Of a stretch of 64,000 nt of DNA, positions 24,854 through 35,316 are shown piece after piece; the first letter of the stretch is position 1, and every line of letters begins with the position of its first letter. Both the position numbers and the translations under genes were made by a program. Source of the stretch: Turbatrix aceti (lineage: Eukaryota > Nematoda > Chromadorea > Rhabditida > Panagrolaimidae); NCBI GenBank assembly GCA_963969345.1, contig OZ017768.1, positions 7,154,718-7,218,717 on the forward strand, in the 5' to 3' direction. The notes below the pieces were generated by a model, which saw nothing but the letters and a program-made list of their open reading frames with translations, did not search any database and was not told the origin of the DNA.

Positions 24854-25746
24854 ACCTGCTAGAAAAAACCTGTAATCTCTCACACTCACGGGATCACTTT
24901 CTCAAATGACAAATTTGTTGTTTCTGAAATTATAATTTGTACAGTTACCAAAACAGACTCACCGCATTTTGATTTTTATTCGATAGTTTATTTGTAAATA
25001 CCGTATGCAAAGGTTGTGGAGTAAATATGATGTTTTCACAAAGAGAAAATAGAAAAAAAAGTTCCCGAAACGAAAAACAGTTTTCGTGCGGAGATGACCG
25101 CGTGCGCGTTTTATGTTGTAGTTTTTCGTTTCGAGAACATCTAACTTTCAATATTTATTCCATTTATGCGTAGAAGATTTTTTTTGAAAAAAAGATATTC
25201 TGTTTTCATTCATTAAATGTTCATTAATGAATTAGATCATAGTTTTATTTTTTTTTCGTTCACTTTTTCCAACACAAAAATCCATCTTTGTATTGTCAGT
25301 TTACGCAACCATAACACGCTCATCTAATCTTCTTATGTTGCAAAACGGTTATGCTCACCTAAAAAAAATTACATGATTGTCAGAAAACAAGTGAATTAGA
25401 TGAGATTCTTATCCAATGAAATGTGGTCATTGCGCGTGAATTTAAAGATAACCCGAACGGCGTCATCTCCGGATTCACCTGCATGGCCTCAGGGCACGCT
25501 CCCGGTATGAGCGGTGAATGAAAGTGATTGGTGGGAAGAAACGAAAGTCGTCCAGGTAAGTAGGTCGCCCAGACAAAAGATGCGCTCTGGCTTTTCTGTG
25601 CCTCCGGGCGCACGCGAGCCAGTCATGCCGCCTCCAATCTCGGAATCGTGTCATTTAGGATTTTGGGGTTTTCGGAGGCTGTTGGCGGTTGCATTTTCTC
25701 GTGTTTTTGTGGTTTGTTAATTCGGTGCTTTTTTTTAGTTTTGAAA
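24854..25746. other. Intergenic, no supported gene
   Basis: Positions 25055-25145 contain an inverted pair of the dispersed motif: 'ttcccgaaacgaaaa' and, about 60 bases on, 'tttttcgtttcgagaa'. A T-tract plus AG at 25729-25738, eight bases before the next ATG, could be a trans-splice acceptor or the end of a 5'-UTR intron. Confidence 0.5.
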
Positions 25747-27353
25747 ATGACTCGGGTGCTGGCATCTGCCTTGACGCTCGCTGCTTTCATCGCCTCCGCC
25801 GGCGCTTCGTACTGCGGACAGTCGGGAGTGCCGTTCAGTCTCGAAGTCGGCGCTGATGGCCAGCCGATCCTCGGCTGCGCGAGGCCCACCTGCTTTGGCT
25901 GGGACGCGGAAGGAAAACGCTCTGCGGACACTGCTCAGTTTTACCGTATCCACGGTAAAGCTGACGGATTTCTGCGGGCTACGGATGTGAAGGGACCTGT
26001 CGTCAAGAATACTACTGGATTTGTTCCTCAGTCTTCGGTTGGTCGTTGAAAATTTTTTTTGAAAAATTTATGGGTTTTAAAAATCAATTTAAAGGTGTGC
26101 GAATCGAGCTACACGTCCGAAAAGTGCAGCGAATCGACTCAATGGATCGGTGGCATCTCACCTGTTAATTCTGTTGTTCCGGAGTCTGAATTCAAGATTC
26201 TGTGCTGCTCGTATGAGAGAATCGCCGAAGCTGCCGAGCAGGGCATCGCGGAGATCCACCCGGGTCAGGCGGTCATCGGAGGCGAAATCAAGGGCGAAGA
26301 CGGGCGCCAGTACGCTTTCGAGTACATCAGCAACGTCGAGCGCTCTTTTGAGGAATCTGGATCGTGAGTTTTGACTTTGCGGACTTCAAAAAATGTGAAA
26401 AAAAAATTAGTTTTAGAAAACATTGAAAAAAAAAATTTTATGCAATTATAAAAAATTGAAAAAAAAAATTAATGCAATTATAAAACATTGAAAAAAAAGT
26501 TTGTATAAATTTTTTTTTTAATTATTTTGTGAAAAAAAATCTTAGCAAAATAAAAAAAAATTGCCATTGTTTTTTAGAGTTGTGTACAGCGTTACGACAA
26601 AGCGCTTCTCCTGCCTCCCTGAACCCTTGTACCTCGAAGCTGGCGGTGAGCACCTTTTTTTACCTGAAAAAGCACAATTTTAAAATTTGTATTTTTTTCA
26701 TTTTTTTCAGTCGAATCCGGCAGCCTTGAAGAACTGACGTCAAAAATCTCGAAATCTACCGGAGCCAGCCAGCTTGGAGCCAAGACCCTCTCCGGCGCCC
26801 CCGTTCCCGGCATGCGCTACAAGACCCTTCCCACCGGCCAGGTAGTTCCCTGCACCGCTGAGGAAATGGCCGCAGCCACCGCACCTCCCCCAACAATGCC
26901 CCTACTGCCCCTCCTCCCAGGCTCCGGCATCGCGAACGGCAACATCATCCAGCCATCGATGTTGGACCCTCTCGGCCTCTTCCAGCCCCGAACCCTGCCC
27001 ACGGCCGGCGTCCCTTCGCAGTACCCCTTCGGAGGTCAGAGCCTGCCCTCCTCCCCCTCGTTTGGGTACGTCGGAGTCCCGCAAGGCCAGCAAGCTCCCG
27101 GATCTGCCGGAGTTGGCCCAGCAGCACTCGCCGGCGCCCAGCAACCAGGTGCGAGCTTCTGGAACCCTCTGCAGGGTCTCTACGACTACTCACGCAACCC
27201 GGCAGCAGCCTACGGCGCCCAGCAGCAGCCAGCTCCCGTCCCCCTTCACGTGCCGTCCCCCGAAGACGTCGAAAATGCCGTAAGTCTTCCTTTTTCTCGA
27301 TAAATGATAACAATCGGTGAAGATTCCAGAATCGGGCCGCAAAATCATCGTAG
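25747..27353 (+). CDS. Hedgehog-related warthog-type (Wart domain) secreted protein
   Basis: Exons 25747-26037, 26095-26363, 26578-26645, 26711-27279 and a tiny 27330-27353 encode about 406 residues. If the last GTAAGT is not used, the protein ends at 27303 with the same length. A signal peptide (about residues 1-20) precedes the Wart domain: YCGQSGVPFSLEV, GQPILGCARPTCFGW, then CESSYTSEKC, QWIGGISPV, ILCCSYE, YAFEYISNVE, and RFSCLPEPLYLEAG at its end. Conserved Cys and aromatic positions match the nematode WRT family as I remember it. The remaining ~190 residues are Pro/Gly/Ala/Gln-rich. No Hint (intein-like, Cys-His) autoprocessing domain follows, so this is a Hint-less member. Such proteins are secreted, mostly from epidermis, and linked to cuticle and moulting. 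A T-rich AG at 25729-25738 is a candidate SL acceptor. Confidence 0.85.
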
Positions 27354-27884
27354 GCCTCGTCAACAGATTACTCCGACTTTGATCCGGTTCTTTTTGTCAA
27401 AAAAGAACGAACGACGGCAAATAGGGTGATCTGGTCTGATTTTTGTAATTTTTTGTCCGAACGTAATAAAAAACTCGATTATGGTGTGGATATGAATGAT
27501 AATCAGTTGGCTTGGGAAGCTTCTTTGACCATCACAGATTCTTAATTTTAATTTTTTTTCTATTTCGGTGACGTATTTTTAATTGGTAATCAAACATAAA
27601 TTAATAAAGCTAAAAACAAAATTATGCAACAAAGTTTTTTTATACCATAAAAAAGTCCGTGCCCCAATTATCTGTGTCACAAAAAATCCTCAATGATAAA
27701 AAAATTATGGATCCCCCACTCATGTCAGTGAGTAAGTGCACAGTGGGCGTTAGTTAACAGGCAGCATCGAGGTAATCCGGAGACCACGCAAATTGAGCCA
27801 TACAGGTTCTCGCAAAAAATGAGTGACTGTTTTTTTTTTATCTAGCACATGTCGTTACCTGTCAGTTTTCATTGTTGAGCAATC
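27354..27884. other. Intergenic, no supported gene
   Basis: AT-rich spacer holding the 3' end of the Wart gene and the promoter of the next gene. I see no further structure I can support. Confidence 0.5.
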
Positions 27885-28923
27885 ATGATCACGAAATTTG
27901 TTGTTTGTGCGGTACTCGTTGTTTCAACTTTGTCGGTGAGCGTACCACGTGCACCGGCAACGGCGGACACGATCGGCACGACAGCCCCTGATCCTTACAC
28001 TGCGACTGTCAATTATGCCTTCAATGCTCTGTACAACTTGGCTAACAACACCGAGCTGATTTTCGATTTTGTCGCTACCAGTGGGTTTTTTGACTACTAA
28101 AATTTAAAAAAAAAAAAATTTTTTTTCAGGTTCAAAAGAAGCCTCAAAACTCTTGAAATCCGTGGAAAACGTTCCGTTAAAGGCCCTCGACTGCATCTAC
28201 GCGAACTACAACGCCTCGCGAGGCAGCTTGGAGGCAAACGTTTTGGCCGTCGAAGGTTCATCGTGTTCCGAGTATTCTGATTCCCTGGAAGACCTGGTCA
28301 CCGCGCTCGGTTCGACGAACTGGACAGCCTTTGGAGAAAATTTGAACTTGACTTTGGGATACCCCAGATCCCTCAAAGACCCCCTCGACGAGGTCATCGG
28401 CGATGTTTTTAACCTCGATTTTTCGTTCAATGGTATCGTAAATGTTCTGTCGGCCCTGCATAGCCTGAATTCCGCGGACGTTCAAATTTTAAGCCAGGTA
28501 CAGCCTCTGTGGACTCCGCTGCTGCCGCCCAACGGATCCTATTACAATACGCTGGACTATTTTATGAAAACCTATCAAAATGCCAAAACAGCATTGGCAT
28601 TCGGAAACTGCACCACGGACATGCTCAAACTCGTGGCAGAATCTGAGATGCACATGGAGCGGTTTGGAATCATCTATGGGGTCACTGTGGCGCAAGAAGT
28701 TATCACTGGACTCCAAAATACAGTCTTCCCTACAAAAGTCACCCAAGATGCGGCAATTCACGTGCTGGCGGTTAAACTGAGAAGCCTTGCTGTCAAATTG
28801 ATCCATGGATGGCAGAATGACACGAGAATCTTTGTCGACCTGGTCAACACGGTCAAGGACCCGAACAATGCGATTTATCCTTTTGATTCGGGGGTTATTC
28901 GAAGTCAGATTGAAGGAAATTGA
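27885..28923 (+). CDS. Secreted helical glycoprotein, unknown family
   Basis: Two exons, 27885-28080 and 28130-28923, encode about 329 residues; the 49-base intron splits a Ser codon. A signal peptide occupies the first ~20 residues (TKFVVCAVLVVSTLSVSV). The mature chain has at least six N-glycosylation sequons (for example NNT, NAS, NWT, NLT, NGS, NDT) and only a few cysteines. Its pattern of hydrophobic heptad-like stretches suggests an all-helical extracellular protein. I recognise no domain. It sits between the Wart gene and the small-peptide inverted repeat with no operon-like spacing. Confidence 0.75.
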
Positions 28924-29304
28924 AGTGATGGGCATTCAAATACGATGCAATGCATTATAAATGTTTTTCGAGCTTTTTTAGTTCTGTGCTTTTTAAAAAG
29001 CAGAGACGGAACAGATTTCAGGGATTTTTAAAGAAATTAAAAAAATATGTTGGGAAATTTTTTCATTTTTTTGAATTTTTTAAAATTAAAATTGGTGTAC
29101 TATTCAGATTTATCAAAAGTCATCTGACTTTTTCGAAATGATAAATTTACCCGGGCAAAAGCGAAGCGCGGCCGCGTAAAACAAACCACGTTCAAAAAAA
29201 GCCATATTGCCAGTTTTTGTTTTTTGCGGACACCCTATTAAAAACAAATAATTTTCGTATATAAACATATGTAAATTAATTGACGTTAGCCCTAACTCTG
29301 ATTT
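28924..29304. other. Intergenic, no supported gene
   Basis: AT-rich spacer between the secreted glycoprotein gene and the left arm of the inverted repeat. No structure supported. Confidence 0.5.
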
Positions 29305-29381
29305 AAATCTACAAAATTTGTGCTTGCATTTTATTAATTTTTATAACATTATTTAAACAGTTTTTCAGTCCAGAATCGGAA

Positions 29382-29519
29382 TCAGTCAAATATGGGAACG
29401 CCTTCGTCTTCAACAACTTTCAGACTGCCTCCGGCACCAAGAACATCTTTGAAAATATTGCCGGCGACAGTCGTTGTGAAGAAAGCGACGAGAAGGAGGA
29501 TGGTGTACAGGAAGTTCAT
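29382..29519 (-). CDS. Small secreted peptide, left copy
   Basis: A single-exon 45-residue protein. Residues 1-20 (MNFLYTILLLVAFFTTTVAG) are a clear signal peptide. The 25-residue mature part begins NIFKDVLGAGG and ends VPIFD, is acidic and lacks cysteine. The ATG is followed by a signal peptide identical to that of the mirror copy, which fixes the start. An in-frame upstream extension exists but has no equivalent start context in the pair. It could be a neuropeptide-like, antimicrobial or pheromone-carrier peptide; nothing in the sequence decides this. Confidence 0.7.
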   Translation of the reverse strand: MNFLYTILLLVAFFTTTVAGNIFKDVLGAGGSLKVVEDEGVPIFD

Positions 29520-29952
29520 TGTAGACAGGATGTATCCAAAAGATATGGAATTGTGAAAACTGAGCGCGTATTTATGTTCGCAAAAGTTCAACAATTTTGC
29601 TGTCACATCCGCAAAGTGCTTTTTCCCATGTACAAAACTGATGGGATTTTTACAAGTTTCACAGAAATCGGAGTGAGAAACTCTCAAGTTTACAGTACAG
29701 CAAAACAATACAATCTTCTGCAAAACCTGCAGAATACGAGAAAATGATCGTTTGCAGGAAAAACCCTATTGTAAACTTGAGAGTTTCTCATCAAAGCACT
29801 CTGATTTCTGTATACTTTGTAAAAATCCCATCAGTTTTGTACCTGGGAAAAAGCACTTTGCGGATCTGACAGCAAAATTGTTGAACTTCTGCGGGCATAA
29901 ATACGAGCTCAGTTTTCACAATTCCATATCTTTTGGATACATCCTATCTACA

Positions 29953-30090
29953 ATGAACTTCCTGTACACCATCCTCCTTCTCGTCGCTTTCTTCACAACG
30001 ACTGTCGCCGGCAATATTTTCAGTGATGTTATTAATGCCGGAGGCGCGACTCTGAAAGTTGTTAACGACGTAGTTGACATACTTGACTGA
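29953..30090 (+). CDS. Small secreted peptide, right copy
   Basis: A single-exon 45-residue protein. The signal peptide (residues 1-20) is identical to the left copy, followed by a mature peptide NIFSDVINAGG...VVDILD. AATAAA lies at 30133-30138. The two copies keep the signal peptide unchanged at the protein level while the mature end has diverged (KDVLGAGGSL against SDVINAGGATL, and different C-termini). Mature-part divergence with a fixed signal peptide is typical of secreted effector or defence peptides. No family recognised. Confidence 0.72.
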   Translation: MNFLYTILLLVAFFTTTVAGNIFSDVINAGGATLKVVNDVVDILD

Positions 30091-30435
30091 TTCCGACTCT
30101 TGACTGAAAAACTGTTTAAATAATGTGATAAGAATAAATGAAATGCAAGCACAAATTTTGTGGATCGACATTTGTATTTATAAAAAATTAGCTGTAAAAA
30201 AGTATAACCAGTATGTTCAGATCAGGGTCGGGGTAAACGTTCGCATTCATTCGTATTTGTTTGCCAACAAATTTGATATTTTGAATTTTTATCATTTTAT
30301 TTTTTGGTAAAGTTTTTTTAATTCTCGTTTCTGCGTTATTTTAAATTAATTTGTGTCCTTCATTATTGTATTTTTCAAGATTCTTTATCAAAAACAGAGT
30401 CGAATGATAGGTTTCCGTGAGAGAAAAAAAAACTG

Positions 30436-31743
30436 TTACAGTTCAAAACGGTCTCCACCAGCCTCGAGCTTGGGTTTCTTGGCCGGCTTGATGTCGATGG
30501 GTTCCTCGTCCTCGCTGAGATCCTCCTTTTTGATCGGGTCATCGTCCTGCTCTTCCATGGCCGCGATTGCCGCCGAAGCGTTCAGAATAATAAACGACCG
30601 ACTGCTGAATCCAAATTTGACTTCGTCGCCGTGTTTGAGTTCGTAGTACCTGAGAGGCTCGATGCGGTCGTCGTTGAGAAAAGTGCCATTACTGGATCCG
30701 AGATCGATGATGTAAGGCAGCGTCCGGCGTCCTGGCTCGCCATCAGCCCGGGTATACGGTAGAGAACGGTATTGGAGCGCTGCGTGCTGTTTCGAGCAGG
30801 ATGGATGGTCCATTGGGAATTGGACCACCTTTCGATCCCGGCCGATGAGGTAGCACGACCGACGGTGGATGTGCATGATGGGCAGGGGCTCGGGGTCCTT
30901 GCCTTCGTGGTTGCGGAAGGGGTGCAGCTGCCACTGGGCCTTGGGGAGTTTCGCTTCGGGAGGTTCGGTGTATTTGACGACGACCCCGTTGACCGCGTTC
31001 GTGTCTTCCAGGAGCTTTCCAGAAGGCACCAGAGACGGCTGCTCCTTCTCCTTGACTGGCTCATCCGCGTTGCCACCTGTTAGCTTGGGTTTTGGCATTC
31101 CGCCCCAGGGAATGAGTTCTGGAATGGAAAAAAAAAACAAATTCAGTCATAAAACCCCAAAAAAACAAAACTGACCTCCTTCTTCCTTGATTTCCCGTTT
31201 AATTTGCGGCGGTGGTGGCCCTGGCCTGTCACGCGTCGTTTCCCGCTCACGACTTCTTTGCGGCGATGCCGATTTCCTCCGACGACCCGAATCCCGGTCC
31301 CGGCTCCTCTCAGCCCGCGGCGGCGATCGTTTCGGACTCTCCGAAGCCTCGCTTTCACTTGAACTCGGCTCACGCTTCCTCACCGGTCGTTCCCGCCGGT
31401 CTGAGCCATCGCTCGAGCTGCCCAGACTGCGTCGACGTTTCTCTCGGCTACGGTCAGCCCGCCTTGACCGGCGGTCGACTGAATCGTCACTGTCGCTGCT
31501 GACTCGGCGTCTTCTGTGAGAACCCGAACGATCACGATCACGGTCACGACCACGGTCGCGGTCACGGTCACGGTCCCGACGTCGATCATCGTCTCTCCTG
31601 TCTGAAACAAAACATAACCCGTCAAAAATCCCAAACATTCGTTAAAGAACTCTACCTAATCGTCCGCGATGGGAATCTCGTTCACGACGACTTCTGGAGT
31701 CGTCCCGTCGTCGTCGGGGAGAGGAAGAAGGTGATCGCGGCAT
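30436..31743 (-). CDS. SNIP1-like FHA-domain protein with RS-rich N-terminus
   Basis: Three exons (31656-31743, 31176-31601, 30436-31118) encode about 398 residues. The N-terminal ~160 residues are an Arg/Ser/Asp repeat region (RDRDRDRDRG, RSRREKRRRS-type), as in splicing-associated nuclear proteins. A linker with the motif ELIPWGGMPKPK follows, then an FHA domain: HIHRRSCYLIGRDRK, HPSCSKQHAALQYR, YIIDLGSSNGTFLN, and HGDEVKFGFSSR. The GR, S-K-H and SNGT positions for phosphothreonine binding are present. The protein ends in an acidic/basic tail (DDDPIKKEDLSEDEEP). Human SNIP1 has the same RS-linker-FHA layout and length (396 residues). It acts in the spliceosome-linked RES complex and in Smad/NF-kB regulation. 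Expected location is nuclear. Confidence 0.9.
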
Positions 31744-32242
31744 TGTTCTGCCAGGTGAAGACGAAATAGAGTGGTGGAAAGATGACAAAACAACACACAA
31801 CCAACTTTTTGACAAAATAAAGCGCAGCGTTTTTTTCGTGCCGGGAACCCTGGAATGTCCGAGATGGTAGATGCGTAAAAATTTTGTAATTTCAAGTATA
31901 ACGATATTTTTTGGTAGCATTTTTGCTCTAATTTTTTTTCGGTGCCTGATTTTCCTTTTTCTTTGTTGGATTTTTTTACCAAAATAGGTTGCTTGACCTT
32001 TAGCAGTTGAGATCATGCAGGAATCATTTTTTACGCATTTTATGGTCGTCGATCGGTTAAATCGCTTGCCGCATTGATAAAGAACGACGCCGGCAAGCGA
32101 TCCATCTGTGCGAGATTATCTCGCGGTGTTATGTATGTAGGTCAGGACACGTTTCTGTCGTATCTCGTTTTTCTGCTGTTTGTGTGTTCGGAAAAGTTTC
32201 ATCCGATCGTCATTTTTGTTTTTGCTCACTTCACGACTTTCA

Positions 32243-32794
32243 ATGAATTCTTCCTGGCTGCTGCTTTCCTTGGCTTTGGCTTTGTTTGGTCAAGCCCAGG
32301 CCTACATCTACGGCGCCAACGATGGTCCACCAACATTCCGCGTTCGCCGGTTTATTCCCATGATCCGCGATAACTTCGTCGACGTCACGGATAACGGCGA
32401 TACAGAATCACAAAAAGTGCGTTCCGAGGACTTTGCCAGCTGGCAGCCTGTGAATCGTCTCCGTACCCGTAGGCAAGCTGTTATTGGCGCAGATGGTGTT
32501 GAACCGGTCCAGGTAAAGGCGCCGCAACGGGAACTGCCTTGTCAAACCACGAATTGTGATTCTGCACCTGGTGTCGGCCACCGGGTCATTTTGTACCCGG
32601 TTGCGAGTTCCTATCCACGAATCCTCCCCATGACACCGTACTCAGCGTACCCATACCACGCTTCTGTGCCCCTGATCCCTCTGTCGTCCGCTGATTACAC
32701 TTATCCCCACACGCCGCTCGGCTACGTTCCTGCAACACCGTACCTGGGATCCCACGTGCCGGTTTATCTCGAAAATTACGTTCCTTACATTTGA
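32243..32794 (+). CDS. Secreted Tyr/Pro-rich protein
   Basis: An intronless 183-residue frame. The start is chosen because MNSSWLLLSLALALFGQAQA is a textbook signal peptide; in-frame upstream codons lack one. After it comes a basic stretch with possible dibasic cleavage (RVRRFIP, RTRRQAV), a CQTTNC pair, and a Tyr/Pro/His-rich end (YPYHASVPLIPL, PHTPLGYVPATPYLG). The composition suggests a structural extracellular or cuticle-associated protein. No family assigned. It is divergent from the SNIP1-like gene with about 500 bases between start codons. Confidence 0.68.
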   Translation: MNSSWLLLSLALALFGQAQAYIYGANDGPPTFRVRRFIPMIRDNFVDVTDNGDTESQKVRSEDFASWQPVNRLRTRRQAVIGADGVEPVQVKAPQRELPCQTTNCDSAPGVGHRVILYPVASSYPRILPMTPYSAYPYHASVPLIPLSSADYTYPHTPLGYVPATPYLGSHVPVYLENYVPYI

Positions 32795-33488
32795 AAATTT
32801 CAGGATGGTGATATGTATCATAGTTTATATGTGTATTATACCTTGTTATGCTGTTGTAAATGATTTCTGTTTTTTTTCTTCTGGTCGACAAAGTTCAGTT
32901 GATATCGCAGGTGCACGTACGAGCAACGCGATATCAACAAAACTTGTTGACGCAATCGGATAACTTCTGATATCACGTCACACTTGAACGTACAAAATGT
33001 GACGTCATGTATCTGACCTTTTATCGCCCCTAGGCCACACTTTTTTGCTCATCGTAAACTTTTAAAATTTTATTATCTTGCAAAAACGACATTTTTTTGC
33101 CAGATTTTGTCTTTGATCAACGTGTTCGCGTTTGTACATAAAAAAAGAGGATGGAGAGGAACGGAAAGACGAAGGCTAGGTAGGGCGAGAAAGGCTGTGA
33201 ATGTTCTGATATGACCTATGAAAAAAAAATATTTTTAGTAAGAGCTCAAAAGAACAGAAGATGGCCTATTTCGTTAAAAAAATAGGACAATGACGCTATA
33301 TCTATTATAAAAAATATATGTAAAAAACATGCTCGAGAGCGGGAAGAAAAAAAGTCATCCGTTTCTATGTTCTAGAGAGAGAAAAGACATCGGGGTGAGT
33401 TTGAGGGGTGTCGAGTCCAGTCGATGAACAACACTATGTACATCCAGGTAGGCAGATTCACAACTTGTAGGTGTGTGTGTATTCATAA
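32795..33488. other. Intergenic between convergent genes
   Basis: Contains the 3' flanks of the secreted Tyr/Pro protein (+) and the BPI-like gene (-). A strong inverted repeat lies at 32898-32938 (separate entry), and a perfect TGACGTCA palindrome at 33000-33007, which may be chance. Otherwise AT-rich with short G-rich patches at about 33150-33190 and 33360-33420. Confidence 0.5.
32898..32938. repeat. Perfect 11-bp inverted repeat, 19-base loop
   Basis: GTTGATATCGC at 32898-32908 is exactly complementary to GCGATATCAAC at 32928-32938. It sits about 100 bases after the stop of the Tyr/Pro-rich gene, so it could form a hairpin in the 3' UTR or be a small regulatory RNA foldback. Confidence 0.7.
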
Positions 33489-35316
33489 TCACGCGTCGCC
33501 GGTTCCCTGCACGGAGTCGTAGTAATCGTCGTTGCCATTTGAGTTCTTCGAGCCAGGAGGAGCAGCTTTGGGACAGTTGTCGTCGAAGCAGAAGTCGAGG
33601 CCGACGGTTAGGCGATCCTTCTCGACGACAATCTCCGCGGGTCCGGCCTGGTCGAAGTCGAAGATGATAGGCAGCTTGATGCCGTCCTTGAGCTTGGTTG
33701 CCATGTCGTCAGCGAGGATGAGCTCGGTTAGGGCGTTGATGAGGAATTCGATGCTGCCCTCATCGATGCCGTTGACCAGCGAAATGACATCGGATATCTT
33801 GAACGAGTCAATGATCAGCGTACCGGTCAGCTTGTAGTCCTTGAACTTCAGACTTGATAGCGAAACTTCCGCGAGCATAGACGCAGTCATGAATCGGCGA
33901 TTCCTGTCCGCCTGCTGCACGAAAGCGTCGATGCGGCTGTCGATGATGATCTTGACCTTCCCTTTTTCGAGCTTCACAACCGGATATCCAATGGTGTGGG
34001 ACCGGATATTGACCACACCCTTGGAGAACCTCTGCTTAAGCGAGGGGAAAAGTGTCCCCGCGCAGATCTCCGTAGAGTCACACTCTGTTCGGAGGTAGCC
34101 TGCAATATTGGAGTCATTCACGCTGTTACGACTGATCTCGTAGTCGAATCGCCGGTATTGGTCCATCCAGTACAACAAGCTCGCGATCGTGTGATTGGAC
34201 ATCTGGAACGTCACCATGCGCTTGGTGTCTGGCACTGGGGTGAATGCTGTTGGTCTAAAAAAGTAGTTTGATACATACAAAATCGAAATTAGGTAGCAAA
34301 CAAACGTGAATGGCAATCGGAAGTCATTGAGCCGGGTCCTGCCCTGTCTCAAGATTCCGAAGACGTTGCCTCTGTGATGGAGCTCCAGGGAATCAGCGTT
34401 GTATTTCACGGAGCCGATGAGGCCGTAGTTGATGAAGTAGTGGTCAAAAAGCGCGGAAGTCATGGGAGTATTGAGCAGACGGTTGGACACCACCGGGATG
34501 AGTTCGGCGTGGAACGACGGACAGATTAGCTGATCAACGTTCTCGCGCACCGCGCGGTGGATGAAAGGCAGGTAGTTGCGGAGTAAGTCATAATCAGCAG
34601 CTGAGAACCCAAAGCTCAAGTCGGACACGTGGACAGAACACTTGTGGAGGTCGGTTTTGAGGTGTCCATCCGAGTTGATGCCAGCCAGGAGAGACATGTT
34701 AACAGAGATCTGCTCGTACGTGATTGGCACCTGCCCAGAGACCTCACCGCTATTTGATATGATTCTGTACACTGTTCGAACAGTTGCTCGGAGATTGGAT
34801 CCCTGAAATTATGAACTAGTCAACATTGAGAAACCGAAAAAATGAGTAGGGAACGAACCGTCCATCGAAGATCCCTGCCGGGATTGATCTTCATCTGTGA
34901 CTTGAAATTGCCCGCTTCGTAGTTCTCCACCCGTTGTGACGCCAACACGAGACTCACGGATGGCGTGAGGGGCAGCGTGACGTTGTACGATATTTCGCCG
35001 TATTGCAAGAATTTATTGACCCGCTGTCGGAGGTATTCCGCCATCAAGTCCAGACCCTTCTGATTTACGCGAGACGTGAAGCCTGCATAAGTGTTTTTCT
35101 CGACGAATAAGTCATCTGAAGACAAAAAATAGGTTGTATTAAGGTTCAAAATTTGGGATGAAAATTAGGTATTTATTGGTTCAAAAAAAACGAACCCGCC
35201 AGCGATTGAGCATTTGTACTCTGAACGAAGGATGCGGCAATCAAAGCCACGGAAAATAAACTGAGATTCCGTGAGATAAATAGATGACTTCTCGAAGACG
35301 GTTCTGATGATGGCAT
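33489..35316 (-). CDS. LBP/BPI/CETP-family secreted lipid-binding protein
   Basis: Four exons (35196-35316, 34859-35115, 34306-34802, 33489-34254) join in phase to about 546 residues. The start at 35316 gives a short polar N-terminus, then a hydrophobic signal core (LSLFSVALIAASFVQSTNA). The body follows the BPI pattern: GFTSRVNQKGLDLMAEYLRQ at the N-terminal barrel start, a central DFSFG-like segment, and a second barrel beginning near MVTFQMSNHTIASLLYWM. The last resembles the conserved start of the C-terminal BPI domain. Cysteines are few. The C-terminus is acidic (NGNDDYYDSVQG). Family members form a boomerang-shaped lipid-binding fold in body fluids. Nematode members include the NRF-5 group. 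Ligand unknown. Confidence 0.83.

Larger units (their letters stand above)
29305..30165. repeat. Large inverted repeat (two ~390-bp arms) carrying divergent peptide genes
   Basis: The left arm (about 29305-29695) and the right arm (about 29771-30165) are reverse-complement copies with a central spacer of about 75 bases. Similarity covers the promoter-proximal ~180 bases, the whole coding sequence and the 3' flank down to 'aatgcaagcacaaatttt'. The arms differ by scattered substitutions and small indels, concentrated in the second half of the mature peptide. This is a head-to-head gene duplication. Confidence 0.85.

Noticed and set aside
33000..33007. TGACGTCA as a functional cAMP-response element
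   Set aside because: It lies between the 3' ends of two convergent genes, away from any start site I can support. An 8-mer can occur by chance in 64 kb. Mentioned only as part of the local structure.
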